Origin: Bog-473 sp963711065
Lineage (GTDB): Bacteria > Actinomycetota > Acidimicrobiia > Acidimicrobiales > RAAP-2
NCBI GenBank assembly: GCA_963711065.1
Contig: CAVQCO010000001.1
Coordinates: 124,001-188,000, forward strand
DNA length: 64,000 bases
Reading direction: 5' to 3'
The notes under the pieces are model-generated. The model was not told the DNA's origin and searched no databases. It saw only the letters and a program-made list of their open reading frames with translations. Positions within the stretch are counted from its first letter, which is position 1. Each line of letters starts with the position of its first letter. Positions 7,520 through 16,486 of the stretch are shown piece by piece. The position numbers and the translations under genes were made by a program.

Positions 7520-8409
7520 CCCGCCGGGGCGCGGGGCAACCCCATCGGGTTGGGGAAGGGCAGCAGGCCGGTGGCGACGACATCGGCGGCGCACGCCGAC
7601 AGGGCGCCGTAGAGGTCCCCACGGGCGCCATCGCTCAAACCGGCGTACGCCGGCTCGGCCAGGCGGTCGGTCAGGTCCTCGACCGCTCCGTGCGCCGTCC
7701 GACCCGCATCGGTGGCCCGGCCGTCCGCGTGGAGGAGGCCGCGGCGCCGCAGCGCGTCCGTGGCGGCCTCCCACTCTCCCGCGCTCCAGCCTCGGTTGAC
7801 CCGCAGCACCTCGGCGGGGATGGCCTTCGTGCCGGCGGCGAGCAGATGCGCCTCGAGACCGCCGATCCCGTTGGCCACGAGCGCGGCAACGTGCCCGTCG
7901 CCGCGGTGCTCGCGCAGCGTCGTGCAGGCCTGCCACGCCTCGCCGAGCCCGGCCGTCCCGAGGGCGGGAGCGATCACCGGCCACAGGGAACGGTTGGCCC
8001 CGGCCAGGACCCGCCCCGCGCCGTCGCAGGCCGCCACGGCCCGCCGCAGCAGGGGCAGCGCGGCCACCAGGACGGAGCGGGCCTCGACGCCGCAGTACTC
8101 GTTGAGCGCCTCGGCGGCGGCGATGGCCCGCACGCGGCACAACGTCTCGGGCGCCACGACGTCCCAGCACCCCGGCACGGCCCGCGCCACCATGCCCGGG
8201 TGGAAGTTGAAGAACGCGGCGGTCACCGGTCCGGGCCCGACCCGCCCGAGCGGCGCGGCGCGCGCGGCGAAGTAGCCCGACCAGAAACGCCGCAGTCCCG
8301 CCTCGCGCAGCGCAGTGCGCGCCTCCGGTGCGAAGTAGGTGACGGCGTGGACGCTTTCGACGGCGACCCACAGGTCGCGGGCGGTGGCCCGGCCCGCCGG
8401 CTGGCTCAG
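7516..8409 (-). CDS. SCO6745/SalK-like helix-rich protein, apparent CTG start
   Basis: The product resembles the actinobacterial SCO6745/SalK-type family, whose N-terminus normally reads like HAVTYFAPEAR and continues FWSGYFAARAAPLG and FFNFHPGMVARA; all three are present in one frame here. The only standard start in that frame, a GTG at 8226, would delete about 60 conserved residues. The frame stays open to 8448 without an ATG, GTG or TTG. A CTG at 8409 overlaps the qcrB stop as CTGA, exactly where coupled starts in this region lie, and gives 297 residues. Either CTG initiation is used or the start codon is mis-sequenced. It overlaps the converging SDR by four bases. Function is unknown. Confidence 0.65.
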   Translation of the reverse strand: MSQPAGRATARDLWVAVESVHAVTYFAPEARTALREAGLRRFWSGYFAARAAPLGRVGPGPVTAAFFNFHPGMVARAVPGCWDVVAPETLCRVRAIAAAEALNEYCGVEARSVLVAALPLLRRAVAACDGAGRVLAGANRSLWPVIAPALGTAGLGEAWQACTTLREHRGDGHVAALVANGIGGLEAHLLAAGTKAIPAEVLRVNRGWSAGEWEAATDALRRRGLLHADGRATDAGRTAHGAVEDLTDRLAEPAYAGLSDGARGDLYGALSACAADVVATGLLPFPNPMGLPRAPAG

Positions 8410-9974
8410 CGGGTGACCTGACGCACGCCCGTCGGCGAGCTCTCGGGCTCACGGGTGCCGCCGTTGCTCAGCGGTTCGACGTCGATGCGCACCGGGACCG
8501 GCTCCGGATCGAGCTCGATGTGCTCGTCGTCGGGGCGGGGCGGCGTCGGGACCGTGCGGTACTCGCCCTGGGCCGAGCGCTGGACGATGACCGCCCGCTT
8601 GCGCTTGCCGATGCCGTGCACCCCCTGCATCTCGCGGCAGAGCTGGTAGGCGACCAGGCCCGCCACGATCGGGATCACGAACACGGCGATGCGGAAGAAC
8701 CACAGCACCGCGTTGAGCGAGACGTGGAAGAAGTTCGCCAGCACGTCGGTCGAGCTCGCCCCGAACAGGGTGAACAGGAGGGCGAACATGGCGACGCCCG
8801 CGGCCGTGCGCTTCGGCCGGTCGCGCGGGCGGTCGAGCAGGTTGTGCATGGCGTTGTCCCCCGTGACGCGCCGTTCCAGCGCGGGCCAGATGAAGCAGAT
8901 GGTGAAGATGAGGCCGGGGAAGACCACGGCCGGCAGGAAGACCTCGAGCGGGATGGTGTGCCCGAAGCCGGCGAACTCCCACGACGGCATGATGCGTAGC
9001 GCCCCGTCCAGCCAGCCCATGTACCAGTCCGGTTGGACCGCGTAGGAGATCTTCGAGGCGTCGTAGGAGCCGAACTGCCAGATGGGGTTGATCTGGGCGA
9101 ACGCCCCGAGCAGCGCGGTGGCCGCCGTGACCATGAAGAGGAACCCGGTGGTCTTGGCCATGAAGGTCGGGAACATGGGCGAGCCCACGACGTTGTCCTC
9201 GGTGCGACCCTCGCCGGAGAACTGGGTGTGCTTCTGGCGGACCAGCAGGCCGAGGTGCGCCGAGAGGAGCCCGATCAGGACCAGCGGGATGATCAGCACG
9301 TGGATGATGAAGAAGCGGGGGATGATGATGTTGCCCGGGAAGCGACCACCCCAGAGGAACGACACCAGGTAGCTCCCCACCAGCGGGATCGACTCGGCGA
9401 TGGAGTAGCCGATGCGCAGGCCGGTGCCCGAGATCAGGTCGTCGGGCAGCGAGTAGCCGATGAAGCCCTCGAAGATGGCCAGGATCAGCATCGTGAGGCC
9501 GATGAGCCAGTTGAGCTCGCGTGGCTTGCGGAACGCGCCGGTCAAGAAGATGCGGCCCATGTGGACCACGATCGACGCGGTGAAGATGTCGGCCGCCCAG
9601 TGGTGCATCTGGCGGACGAGCAGCCCGCCGCGCACGTCGAAGGAGATGTCGACGGTCGACTTGTAGGCCGCCGACATCCACTGGCCCCGCAACGGGACGT
9701 AGGTGCCGTGGGCCGGGTACAACACCTGGTTGGTGGAAGGGACGAAGTACAGCGACAAGAAGACGCCGGTCGCCAGCACCACGATGAACGAGTACAGCGA
9801 GATCTCCCCCAGCATGAACGACCAGTGGTCGGGGAAGATCTTGTCGAGGAAGACGCGGCCGCCCTTGGCGACCCCGAGCCGGTCGTCCAGCTCGTCGACG
9901 ATCTTGCCGACCTGGCCGAACGGGCCCATTGCCGCCCGGGTGCTGCGTTTCGTCCTGCCGGCGGTGTCGCTCAT
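8406..9974 (-). CDS. qcrB: Menaquinol-cytochrome c reductase cytochrome b subunit
   Basis: This 522-residue polytopic membrane protein is the quinol-oxidising core of complex III. Haem-ligating histidines are visible in RQMHHWAADIF and FFIIHVLIIPLVLIGLLSAH. The quinol-site motif is PDWY (VQPDWYMGWLDG), the actinobacterial form of PEWY. The actinobacterial C-terminal extension of hydrophilic residues (HIELDPEPVPVRI and beyond) is present. Its ATG overlaps the qcrA stop by four bases, so ctaE-qcrC-qcrA-qcrB form one operon delivering electrons from menaquinol to the aa3 oxidase. Assignment is secure. Confidence 0.96.
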   Translation of the reverse strand: MSDTAGRTKRSTRAAMGPFGQVGKIVDELDDRLGVAKGGRVFLDKIFPDHWSFMLGEISLYSFIVVLATGVFLSLYFVPSTNQVLYPAHGTYVPLRGQWMSAAYKSTVDISFDVRGGLLVRQMHHWAADIFTASIVVHMGRIFLTGAFRKPRELNWLIGLTMLILAIFEGFIGYSLPDDLISGTGLRIGYSIAESIPLVGSYLVSFLWGGRFPGNIIIPRFFIIHVLIIPLVLIGLLSAHLGLLVRQKHTQFSGEGRTEDNVVGSPMFPTFMAKTTGFLFMVTAATALLGAFAQINPIWQFGSYDASKISYAVQPDWYMGWLDGALRIMPSWEFAGFGHTIPLEVFLPAVVFPGLIFTICFIWPALERRVTGDNAMHNLLDRPRDRPKRTAAGVAMFALLFTLFGASSTDVLANFFHVSLNAVLWFFRIAVFVIPIVAGLVAYQLCREMQGVHGIGKRKRAVIVQRSAQGEYRTVPTPPRPDDEHIELDPEPVPVRIDVEPLSNGGTREPESSPTGVRQVTR

Positions 9975-10936
9975 GTGGTCCGCTCCCAGAAGCCGGGCCC
10001 GACGGCCTGATCATAGGGCGCCAACGAGATGAGATAGCCCTGGTCGTTGTAGCCGAGGTGCATCTGGGGCAGCGGGCGCGGGGCGGGACCGAACTGGGGC
10101 ACCGCACCGTTGCGCACGTTGAACATCGACTGGTGGCACGGGCACACGAGAAGCTCGAGCTCCTGCTCGTAGAGGCCGACCGGGCACCCGAGGTGGGTGC
10201 ACAGCTTGGAGTAGGCGACGTAGCCGTCGGGCGTCCAGCTCTCTCGGCCGGGCATCGTGGTGAAGGGCTGGTCCGACAGCCGGATGAGGACCGTCTGGTC
10301 GATGGCCTGCCCGTTGTCGGTGATCTGCCCGGTCTGGGGGTCGACGGTCCCCTGTGGGTACACGGTCATGATGCCGCCCACGACCACGGTGTCCTTGCGC
10401 ACCGGCCGACCGTTGGAGTCGACGAGGACGGTCCCGTCGCGCCAGTCCGTCACCTCGAAGGAGTTGCCGGGCAGGGGCCCCAGCGAGCGGAGCAGCGGGA
10501 ACGCTGCGACGATCCCGAAGATCCCTGCGCCGACGGCGAAGAGGCCGCCGAGCATCTTGCGGCGCTTGACCACGACGGCGGAGCGCTCCACGAGGGCGGC
10601 CGACATGGCGTCGCGCTCCTCGGGAGTCGAGGCGAGCGGGTGGCGCTCCTCGACGAAGGGACCCTGCGGCATGAGGTACTTGCCCCACGCCGTCACGCCG
10701 AAACCGAGCAGGAACAGGCCTGCCCCGATGGTGCCCCCGAGCACCCATGGCTTCCAGTTCTGCCAGTAGGCGGCGCCGAAGAGCGCGAAGAAGACGATGG
10801 CGAGCACGAAGATGGCGGCGATGATCTTCTCGACCCGGGCCGGGTGCCTGGCGGCGTCGCCCATGTGGGGGTCGCTCAGGGCCGCGACCGGCATGGGGAC
10901 CCGGGTGCGCGAGGGCTGGTGGTCGGCGTCGCTCAC
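9971..10936 (-). CDS. qcrA: Menaquinol-cytochrome c reductase Rieske iron-sulfur subunit
   Basis: This 321-residue Rieske protein has the actinobacterial three-helix membrane anchor (about residues 36-56, 67-86 and 130-150) rather than the usual single one. The [2Fe-2S] ligand motifs are CTHLGC and CPCHQS, with the expected 16-20 residue spacing, near residues 245-270. It transfers electrons from menaquinol to the QcrC haems on the outer face of the membrane. Start and stop both overlap neighbours by four bases, consistent with coupled translation in the ctaE-qcrCAB operon. Confidence 0.96.
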   Translation of the reverse strand: MSDADHQPSRTRVPMPVAALSDPHMGDAARHPARVEKIIAAIFVLAIVFFALFGAAYWQNWKPWVLGGTIGAGLFLLGFGVTAWGKYLMPQGPFVEERHPLASTPEERDAMSAALVERSAVVVKRRKMLGGLFAVGAGIFGIVAAFPLLRSLGPLPGNSFEVTDWRDGTVLVDSNGRPVRKDTVVVGGIMTVYPQGTVDPQTGQITDNGQAIDQTVLIRLSDQPFTTMPGRESWTPDGYVAYSKLCTHLGCPVGLYEQELELLVCPCHQSMFNVRNGAVPQFGPAPRPLPQMHLGYNDQGYLISLAPYDQAVGPGFWERTT

Positions 10937-11931
10937 GAGCGTTCTCCGATCCAGAAGCAGATGAGGACGAGGCCCCCCACGCCGATGAGCAGGGCGACGA
11001 AGCCCTCGGCCACCGGCCCGACGCCGCCCAGGCCGAAACCGCCGGGGTTCGTCGGATGCTGCAGCCGCTGGGTCACGTACGAGACGATGTCGCCGACCTG
11101 CTGGTCGGTCAGGTTGCCCGAGAAGCGGGGCATGTTGGCCGGCCCGGTGCGGATCGCCTCGGCCACCTGTTGGGAGGTGATGGACTTGACCTGGAGCGAC
11201 GGTGCGTTGGTCCCGAAGGCGAGCGCGTCACCGGCACCGGTGATGGTGTGGCAGGCCGCGCAGTTGAGGGAGAAGAGGTCCTGGCCCGCCGACTGGTTGG
11301 CCCCGCCGAGGTGCGGGTACGGCACGGCGGGCACCGCCGGGTCCAGCGAGTTGACCCACGCCGCGAGCTCCAGGGCCTGCAGCGGCGTCAGTCGGGTCTC
11401 CCGGCGCTCGGCCTCGACGGCCTTCACGTCGGCCGCCGGCATGCGGCCCGAGCTCACCCAGAAGTCGACCGTGGCGGCGCCGACCCCCTGCAGGTTCGGG
11501 CCGATGCTGGCCTGCCCCCCGGGACCGACGCCGTTGGCGTCGTTGCCGTGGCAGCTCGAGCACGTCTGGGCGAAGAGCAGCTGTCCCGCCGAGATGAAGG
11601 ACTGCGGCGGGTTGGCGTAGGTGATGTAGCGGTTCCCGTACGAGATCAGGTGGCCGTTCAGGCAGAAGCGCGAGTCGGTGTTGAACGGGTTGCCGGCGTT
11701 GCGCGTCGCGCCGGTGACGCCCTTGACGTTGACGGTGCCGCAGGACCGCGTCGTGACGTGCTTGTTCGGGATGAGGGGCACCTGGGCGGTGTCGGCGTGA
11801 CCGCTGGCGCCAGCGTCCGTCCCAGGGAAGAACATGGCCAGGGACGCCAGGGTGGCGACGGCGAGGAGGCCGGCCGGCATCAGGAATCGGGTGCGGAATC
11901 TCCCCGGGTGTGGTGCGCGCACGCCTCGCAT
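10933..11931 (-). CDS. qcrC: Menaquinol-cytochrome c reductase diheme cytochrome c subunit
   Basis: This 332-residue protein carries two covalent haem c motifs, CSSCH and CAACH, roughly 100 residues apart. An N-terminal hydrophobic segment (about residues 18-40, FLMPAGLLAVATLASLAMFF) and a C-terminal anchor (VGGLVLICFWIG) flank the exported haem domains. The diheme subunit replaces separate cytochrome c1 and soluble cytochrome c in actinobacteria and wires complex III straight to the aa3 oxidase. The ATG at 11931, two bases after the ctaE stop, is preferred over a start 24 bases upstream inside ctaE. Confidence 0.94.
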   Translation of the reverse strand: MRGVRAPHPGRFRTRFLMPAGLLAVATLASLAMFFPGTDAGASGHADTAQVPLIPNKHVTTRSCGTVNVKGVTGATRNAGNPFNTDSRFCLNGHLISYGNRYITYANPPQSFISAGQLLFAQTCSSCHGNDANGVGPGGQASIGPNLQGVGAATVDFWVSSGRMPAADVKAVEAERRETRLTPLQALELAAWVNSLDPAVPAVPYPHLGGANQSAGQDLFSLNCAACHTITGAGDALAFGTNAPSLQVKSITSQQVAEAIRTGPANMPRFSGNLTDQQVGDIVSYVTQRLQHPTNPGGFGLGGVGPVAEGFVALLIGVGGLVLICFWIGERS

Positions 11932-11933
11932 GC

Positions 11934-12537
11934 CTACTTGAGGAGGAACAGGCAACTGTAGAGCCCGACCCAGACGATGTCGACGAAGTGCCAGTAGTAC
12001 GAGACCCCCTGAATGGCCGAGAGCTCGCCGGGGTCACCCCCGATGTCCCCGCGCAGCCGGCCCAGCAGGAAGACCATGGCCAGCAGGCCGATGAAGACGT
12101 GCAGCCCGTGGAGCCCCGACATGATGTAGAAGAGCGAGCCGTACGAGTTCGTGTACCAGCGCGTGGGGCTGTACAGCCACTCGTAGGCCTGGTTCCCGAG
12201 GAAGGCGACGCCCAGGACGATCGTCCAGATGATCCAGATCCGGGCCGACCGCCGCCGCCGCCACTCGGACTGGTACACGGCGTACTGCATGGTGAAGCTC
12301 GACGACACCAGCACGAGCGTGAAGATGCCCGCCGCGCAGGACGTCGAGCTCGGTGCCGGCGGGCGGCCACGGCCCGACCGTGTTGGCCCGGATGGTGAAG
12401 AAGGCGGCGAAGAGGCCGCTGAAGAACATCAGCTCGGACCCGAGCCAGATCATGACGCCGATGGCGAGCATCGGAGGCCGGTCGTGGATGATCTTTCCCT
12501 GTGGCGCGGGGACCTCCGCCGAGACAGCCTGGGTCAC
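11934..12537 (-). CDS. ctaE: Cytochrome c oxidase subunit III (frameshifted)
   Basis: The N-terminal half (MLAIGVMIWLGSELMFF, then LFAAFFTIRANTVGPWPP) and the C-terminal half (LHGLHVFIGLLAMVFLLG, then YYWHFVDIVWVGLYS) are both typical CtaE sequences but lie in different frames. The break is near 12340; the 604-base span equals 200 codons plus stop with one extra base. Because this subunit is needed for a stable aa3 oxidase, a sequence error is likelier than a true mutation. A GTG at 12537 begins the conserved VTQAVSAE stretch. It leads the ctaE-qcrC-qcrA-qcrB operon. Confidence 0.9.
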
Positions 12538-12544
12538 AGCGCAA

Positions 12545-12550
12545 TTTCTA
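12545..12550 (-). promoter_or_regulatory. Possible -10 (TAGAAA) for the ctaE-qcrCAB operon
   Basis: On the - strand TAGAAA lies seven bases before the GTG of ctaE, with TTGGTT/TTGGCG elements 19-23 bases further upstream as possible -35 sequences. The same TAGAAA hexamer lies just upstream of the nuoA start (45217-45212). The spacing would give a nearly leaderless mRNA. This is a visual match only; the 87-base gap to the helicase gene holds nothing else notable. Confidence 0.3.
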
Positions 12551-12624
12551 GTCGACCGGGTGCTGCGAACGCCAACCAACGGGCGACGACGACGCGCCCG
12601 TGGTCGAGGGGATGAATGCCCAGG

Positions 12625-14988
12625 TCAGCGCAGTTCGACGGGGAGCGGCTCGGCATGAACGACCGTGAGCCGCTTGGTCGGTCTGGTGAGGGCGACGTAG
12701 AGGGTTCGCAGCCCCCGTGTCGTCGCCACCGGGGGGCCCTCGCCGGCCGGCTCGTCGCCCACCGCGGCCACCCGCGACGGCTCCACGACGAGCACCGCGT
12801 CGAACTCGAGGCCGTTGGTCTCGTCCGCCGGCAGCACCACCAGGCCCGCGCCGAGGCCGCTGCCCGCCGGGTCTCGCGGGTCGACGGGGTCGAGGCCCGC
12901 GTCGGCGAGGGCACGGGTCAGCTCGGGGAGCATGACGGCCGGCCCGAGCACCGCCACCCGGCCCGGCGCGACCGCGGCCGCCTCGTGGCGGGCGAGGTCC
13001 GCCACCGTGGTGACGAGCCCGACCCGCGACGTGGCGACGATGCGCGGCGGGTGGCCCGACTGGCGGACGGGCCGCGGCGGCGTGATGCCCGGCGCCGCCA
13101 CCGCCAGGACCCGTGCGGCCAGCGCCACCACCTCGGCGGGGGTGCGGTAGCTGACGGTCAGCTCCACCACGCGGGGCGGGCGTTGCGGGCTCAGGTGGGT
13201 GGTGATGTCGTCCCAGCCCTGGGGGGCCCAGGGCCCGGTCGCCTGGGCGATGTCCCCCACCACCGTCATGGAGCCCGAGAGCGAGCGGCGCGCCAGCATG
13301 CGCAGCTGCATCGGCGACAGGTCCTGCACCTCGTCGACCACGATGTGGCCGAAGGAGCGGATCTCGTCGTCGCCTCCGTGCGCGGCGCCCGTCACCGGGG
13401 CGGGCGACGTCGCCAGCCCCTGGGGCCAGAACCCGACCTCTGCCGCCGCCGCCTCCTCGCTCCTCTGGCCCCGGACGCGCTGCGCCGCCCTGCCCCCGCG
13501 CCGGGGGCCCAGCAGCGTGCGGGCCTCGTCGACCAGTGCGGTGTCGGCCACCGTCCAGGGCACCTCGTCCAGGGCGCCGTCGCGGGGCCGGTAGAGCCGC
13601 TGCACCTCCGCCGCGCTGAGGATGCCCTTGCCGGCCGCAGCCAGCAGCGGCCGGGCGCCAAAGAGGTCGTGCAGGAGTTCGTGCGGGGAGAGGCGCGGCC
13701 ACATCCGGTCCAGCGCCTCGGCCACCTCGGGGACCCGGCGCAACCGCTGCGCCAGGTCGGCCTGCTCCTCCGGGCTCGGTGGTTCGTCGAGCCCGTCGGC
13801 GCTGCTCCGGCCGAGCCGCGAGCGGTACTCGTCGGCGAGCGCACGGAGCACCTGCGCTTCGACGAAACGGCGCCGCCCGTTGTGGGTCCCGGGCCGGCGC
13901 CGGGCCATGGCCACGATGTCCTCGGTGACGCCGGCCCGCAGGCGGAGGACGCCGGCGCCGAACGGGATCTCCGCGTCGCGCCGCAGGGCCCGCTGGCGGG
14001 TGCGCACGGCGCGCGCCAACACCCGCACCATCCGGGCGTCGCCCTTCAATTTGGCGGCGGCGGGACCGTCGACCCCCGCACGCGGACCTCGGGCACCAGT
14101 CCGGCCACCGTCGACAGGCTCACGCCGGTCTCGCCCAGGGAGGGGAGCACCTGCTCGATGTAGCGCAGGAAGAGCGGGTTGGGGCCGACCACGAGCACGC
14201 CCTGGCGCTCGAGCGGGAAGCGGTGCGTGTAGAGCAGGTAGGCGGCTCGGTGCAGTGCGACCGCCGTCTTGCCGGTCCCCGGCCCGCCCTGCACCACGAG
14301 CACCCCGGCAAGGGGCGAGCGGATGATCTCGTCCTGCTCGCGCTGGATCGTGCCGATGATGTCGCCCATGTGCCCGGTGCGTGCCTGACCGAGCGCGGAG
14401 AGCAGCGCGCCGGGGCCCCCGAGCACCAGCCCGTCGGACAGCAGCCGCTCCCCGTCGCCGTCCTGCGCCGCTGCGGCGCCGACGGCGGGCGCGGGTGACC
14501 TGCCGTCGGGATCGACGAAGTACTCGTCCTCCAACCCGAGCACCGTGCGTCCCCGCACGGCGAGGTGCCGGCGCCGGGCCAACCCCTGGGGGTCGAGACC
14601 GGTCGCCCGGTAGAACGGTTCAGCCACCGGGGCCCGCCAGTCCACGACGAGCGGCTCGTGGTCCGGGCCCGACACGGCGAGGCGGCCGATGTGGAAGGAC
14701 TCACCCAGCTCCGAGCCGTTGGCGTCGCCGTCGCCGTCGCCGGGGTCGGGCAACCGGTCGATGCGCCCGAAATAGAGAGCTTGGTCACCGATGTCGAGCT
14801 GCTCCAGCCGGGCCAGGCTGGTGCGGACCACGATGTCGCGTTCCGTACGGGACTGGAAGGTGCCGCCGCGACCGAGGTCCAGGACGCCCTGCAGCATCTG
14901 GCGCGCCTCACCCCGCATGAACTCCAGGCCGTCGTACCGCGCGGTTGAGGAATTCCTGCTCATCCTGCAGATCCGGATGTTCGGGCAC
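12625..14988 (-). CDS. helD: HelD/UvrD-like superfamily 1 helicase (two compensating frameshifts)
   Basis: Bridging the breaks gives a 787-residue protein. It begins VPEHPDLQDEQEFLNRA from a GTG at 14988 with GGAAGGGGAG upstream. Walker A is GGPGTGKTAVALHRAAYLL, the Walker B region is VVDEVQDLSPMQLRML, and motif VI is LYVALTRPTKRL. The order, the RYDGLEFMRGEARQML stretch and the length fit actinobacterial HelD, an RNA polymerase-associated ATPase that removes stalled polymerase from DNA. The middle third is in a different frame: one extra base near 14940 (CGCGCGG) and one missing base near 14090 (a run of five G). The total length is a multiple of three, as expected for the pair. Confidence 0.85.
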
Positions 14989-15101
14989 CTCTCCCCTTCC
15001 TCCCCTTTGCCCATGGGGAAACGGTTCAGTCTAGACGCCCCGCGCCGACGGGGAGGCCGGGCGGCGGGGGTGGTGACGCCTACGATGAGCCGCACGAAAG
15101 G

Positions 15102-15431
15102 ATGGCCATGCTCATTTCGACCATGAACGACGTGCCCGGCTACAAGGTGACCTCGGTGCTCGGGGAGGTCTTCGGCCTGACGGTCCGCTCGCGCAACGTC
15201 GGTTCGCAGTTCGGCGCAGCGTTCAAGTCCCTCGCCGGCGGTGAGCTCAAGGGCATGACCAAGAACCTGCAGCTCAGCCGGGAGGACGTCGTGAACCGCA
15301 TGGTGGCCGAGGCCGAGGCGCGCGGGGGCAACGCCGTGCTCGCCATGCGCTTCGACACCTCGGAGATGGGCGGGAACTGGACGGAGATCTGCGCCTACGG
15401 CACGGCCGTCGTCATAGAGCCTCTCGGGTGA
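15102..15431 (+). CDS. YbjQ-family (DUF74) putative heavy-metal-binding protein
   Basis: This 109-residue protein matches the YbjQ fold family: MLISTMNDVPGYKV at the N-terminus, VRSRNVGSQFGAAFKSLAGG in the middle and a final strand ending AYGTAVVIEP. Family members form pentamers and are annotated as metal-binding, but no firm function is known and no obvious metal cluster is visible. A TACGAT -10 lies at 15081-15086. Two candidate ATGs exist at 15102 and 15108. The stop overlaps the GTG of hemE (GTGA), so it may be transcribed with the haem genes. Confidence 0.85.
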   Translation: MAMLISTMNDVPGYKVTSVLGEVFGLTVRSRNVGSQFGAAFKSLAGGELKGMTKNLQLSREDVVNRMVAEAEARGGNAVLAMRFDTSEMGGNWTEICAYGTAVVIEPLG

Positions 15432-16486
15432 ACCCCGCGGCAGATGCCCGCACGGATCTCGTGCGCGCCTGCTTGCGGGAGCCGGTGACCCGCACACCGG
15501 TGTGGTTCATGCGCCAGGCCGGCCGGTCCCTCCCCGAATACCGGGCGGCCCGGGGCGGGGGATCCATCCTCTCGGCCATCGCCGACCCCTCCCTCGCGGC
15601 CGAGCTGACGCTGCAGCCGGTCCGGCGGTACGGCGTGGACGCCGCCATCCTCTTCTCCGACATCGTCGTGCCGCTGCACGCGATCGGGTTCGGCGTCGAG
15701 GTGGAGGCGGGTCGCGGACCGGTGGTGGCCGAGCCCTTCCGGGGCGAGGCCGACCTTGCCCGCCTCCGAGCCTTCGAGCCCGCTGCCGACGCCCCCTACG
15801 TCGGCGAGACGATGCGCCTCGTCGCGCGCGAGCTGACCGCGTCGGGCGTCGCCCTGATCGGGTTCGCCGGGGCACCCTTCACCGTCGCCAGCTACATCGT
15901 CGAGGGTGGTCCCTCGCGCACCTTCGCCAAGGTGAAGGCCTTGATGCACGGCGATCCCGGCCTCTGGGCGCGGCTGACGGAGCGGCTCGCCGCCATGGCG
16001 GTCGCCTCGCTCCGGGACCAGGTCCGCGCCGGTGCCGAGGCGGTGCAGCTCTTCGACAGCTGGGCGGGGTCGCTCTCGCCCGACGAGTACGCGCGCTTCG
16101 CCCTTCCGGCCACCCGCGCCGTGCTCGAGGGCGTCGCCGACCTCGGGGTGCCGACGATCCTCTTCGGCGTCGGGACCGGCGAATTGCTCGGGCTGATGGG
16201 CTCCGCCGGCCCCGACGTGGTCGGCGTCGACTGGCGCGTGCCGTTGGACGAGGCTCGCCGGCGCGTGGGGGAGGGCCACGCGCTCCAGGGGAATCTGGAC
16301 CCGGCGCTGTGCCTGGCGCCGTGGCCCGTCGTCGCGGAGGCGACGCGCACGGTGCTCGAGCGAGCCGACGACGGCACGGGCACCGGCCACATCTTCAACC
16401 TCGGCCACGGAGTGCTGCCCGAGTCCGATCCCGCGATTCTCGGTGCAGTGGTCGACCTGGTGCACTCGGAGTCGGTGCGGCCGTGA
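15428..16486 (+). CDS. hemE: Uroporphyrinogen decarboxylase
   Basis: This 352-residue enzyme decarboxylates the four acetate side chains of uroporphyrinogen III to give coproporphyrinogen III. Family signatures are clear: PVWFMRQAGRSLPEY near residue 23, where the arginines bind the substrate carboxylates, and GFAGAPFTVASYIVEG near residue 145. The C-terminal GHIFNLGHGVLPE also matches. Its GTG overlaps the preceding stop and its own stop overlaps the ferrochelatase GTG, so translation is coupled along this haem cluster. Confidence 0.95.
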   Translation: MNPAADARTDLVRACLREPVTRTPVWFMRQAGRSLPEYRAARGGGSILSAIADPSLAAELTLQPVRRYGVDAAILFSDIVVPLHAIGFGVEVEAGRGPVVAEPFRGEADLARLRAFEPAADAPYVGETMRLVARELTASGVALIGFAGAPFTVASYIVEGGPSRTFAKVKALMHGDPGLWARLTERLAAMAVASLRDQVRAGAEAVQLFDSWAGSLSPDEYARFALPATRAVLEGVADLGVPTILFGVGTGELLGLMGSAGPDVVGVDWRVPLDEARRRVGEGHALQGNLDPALCLAPWPVVAEATRTVLERADDGTGTGHIFNLGHGVLPESDPAILGAVVDLVHSESVRP

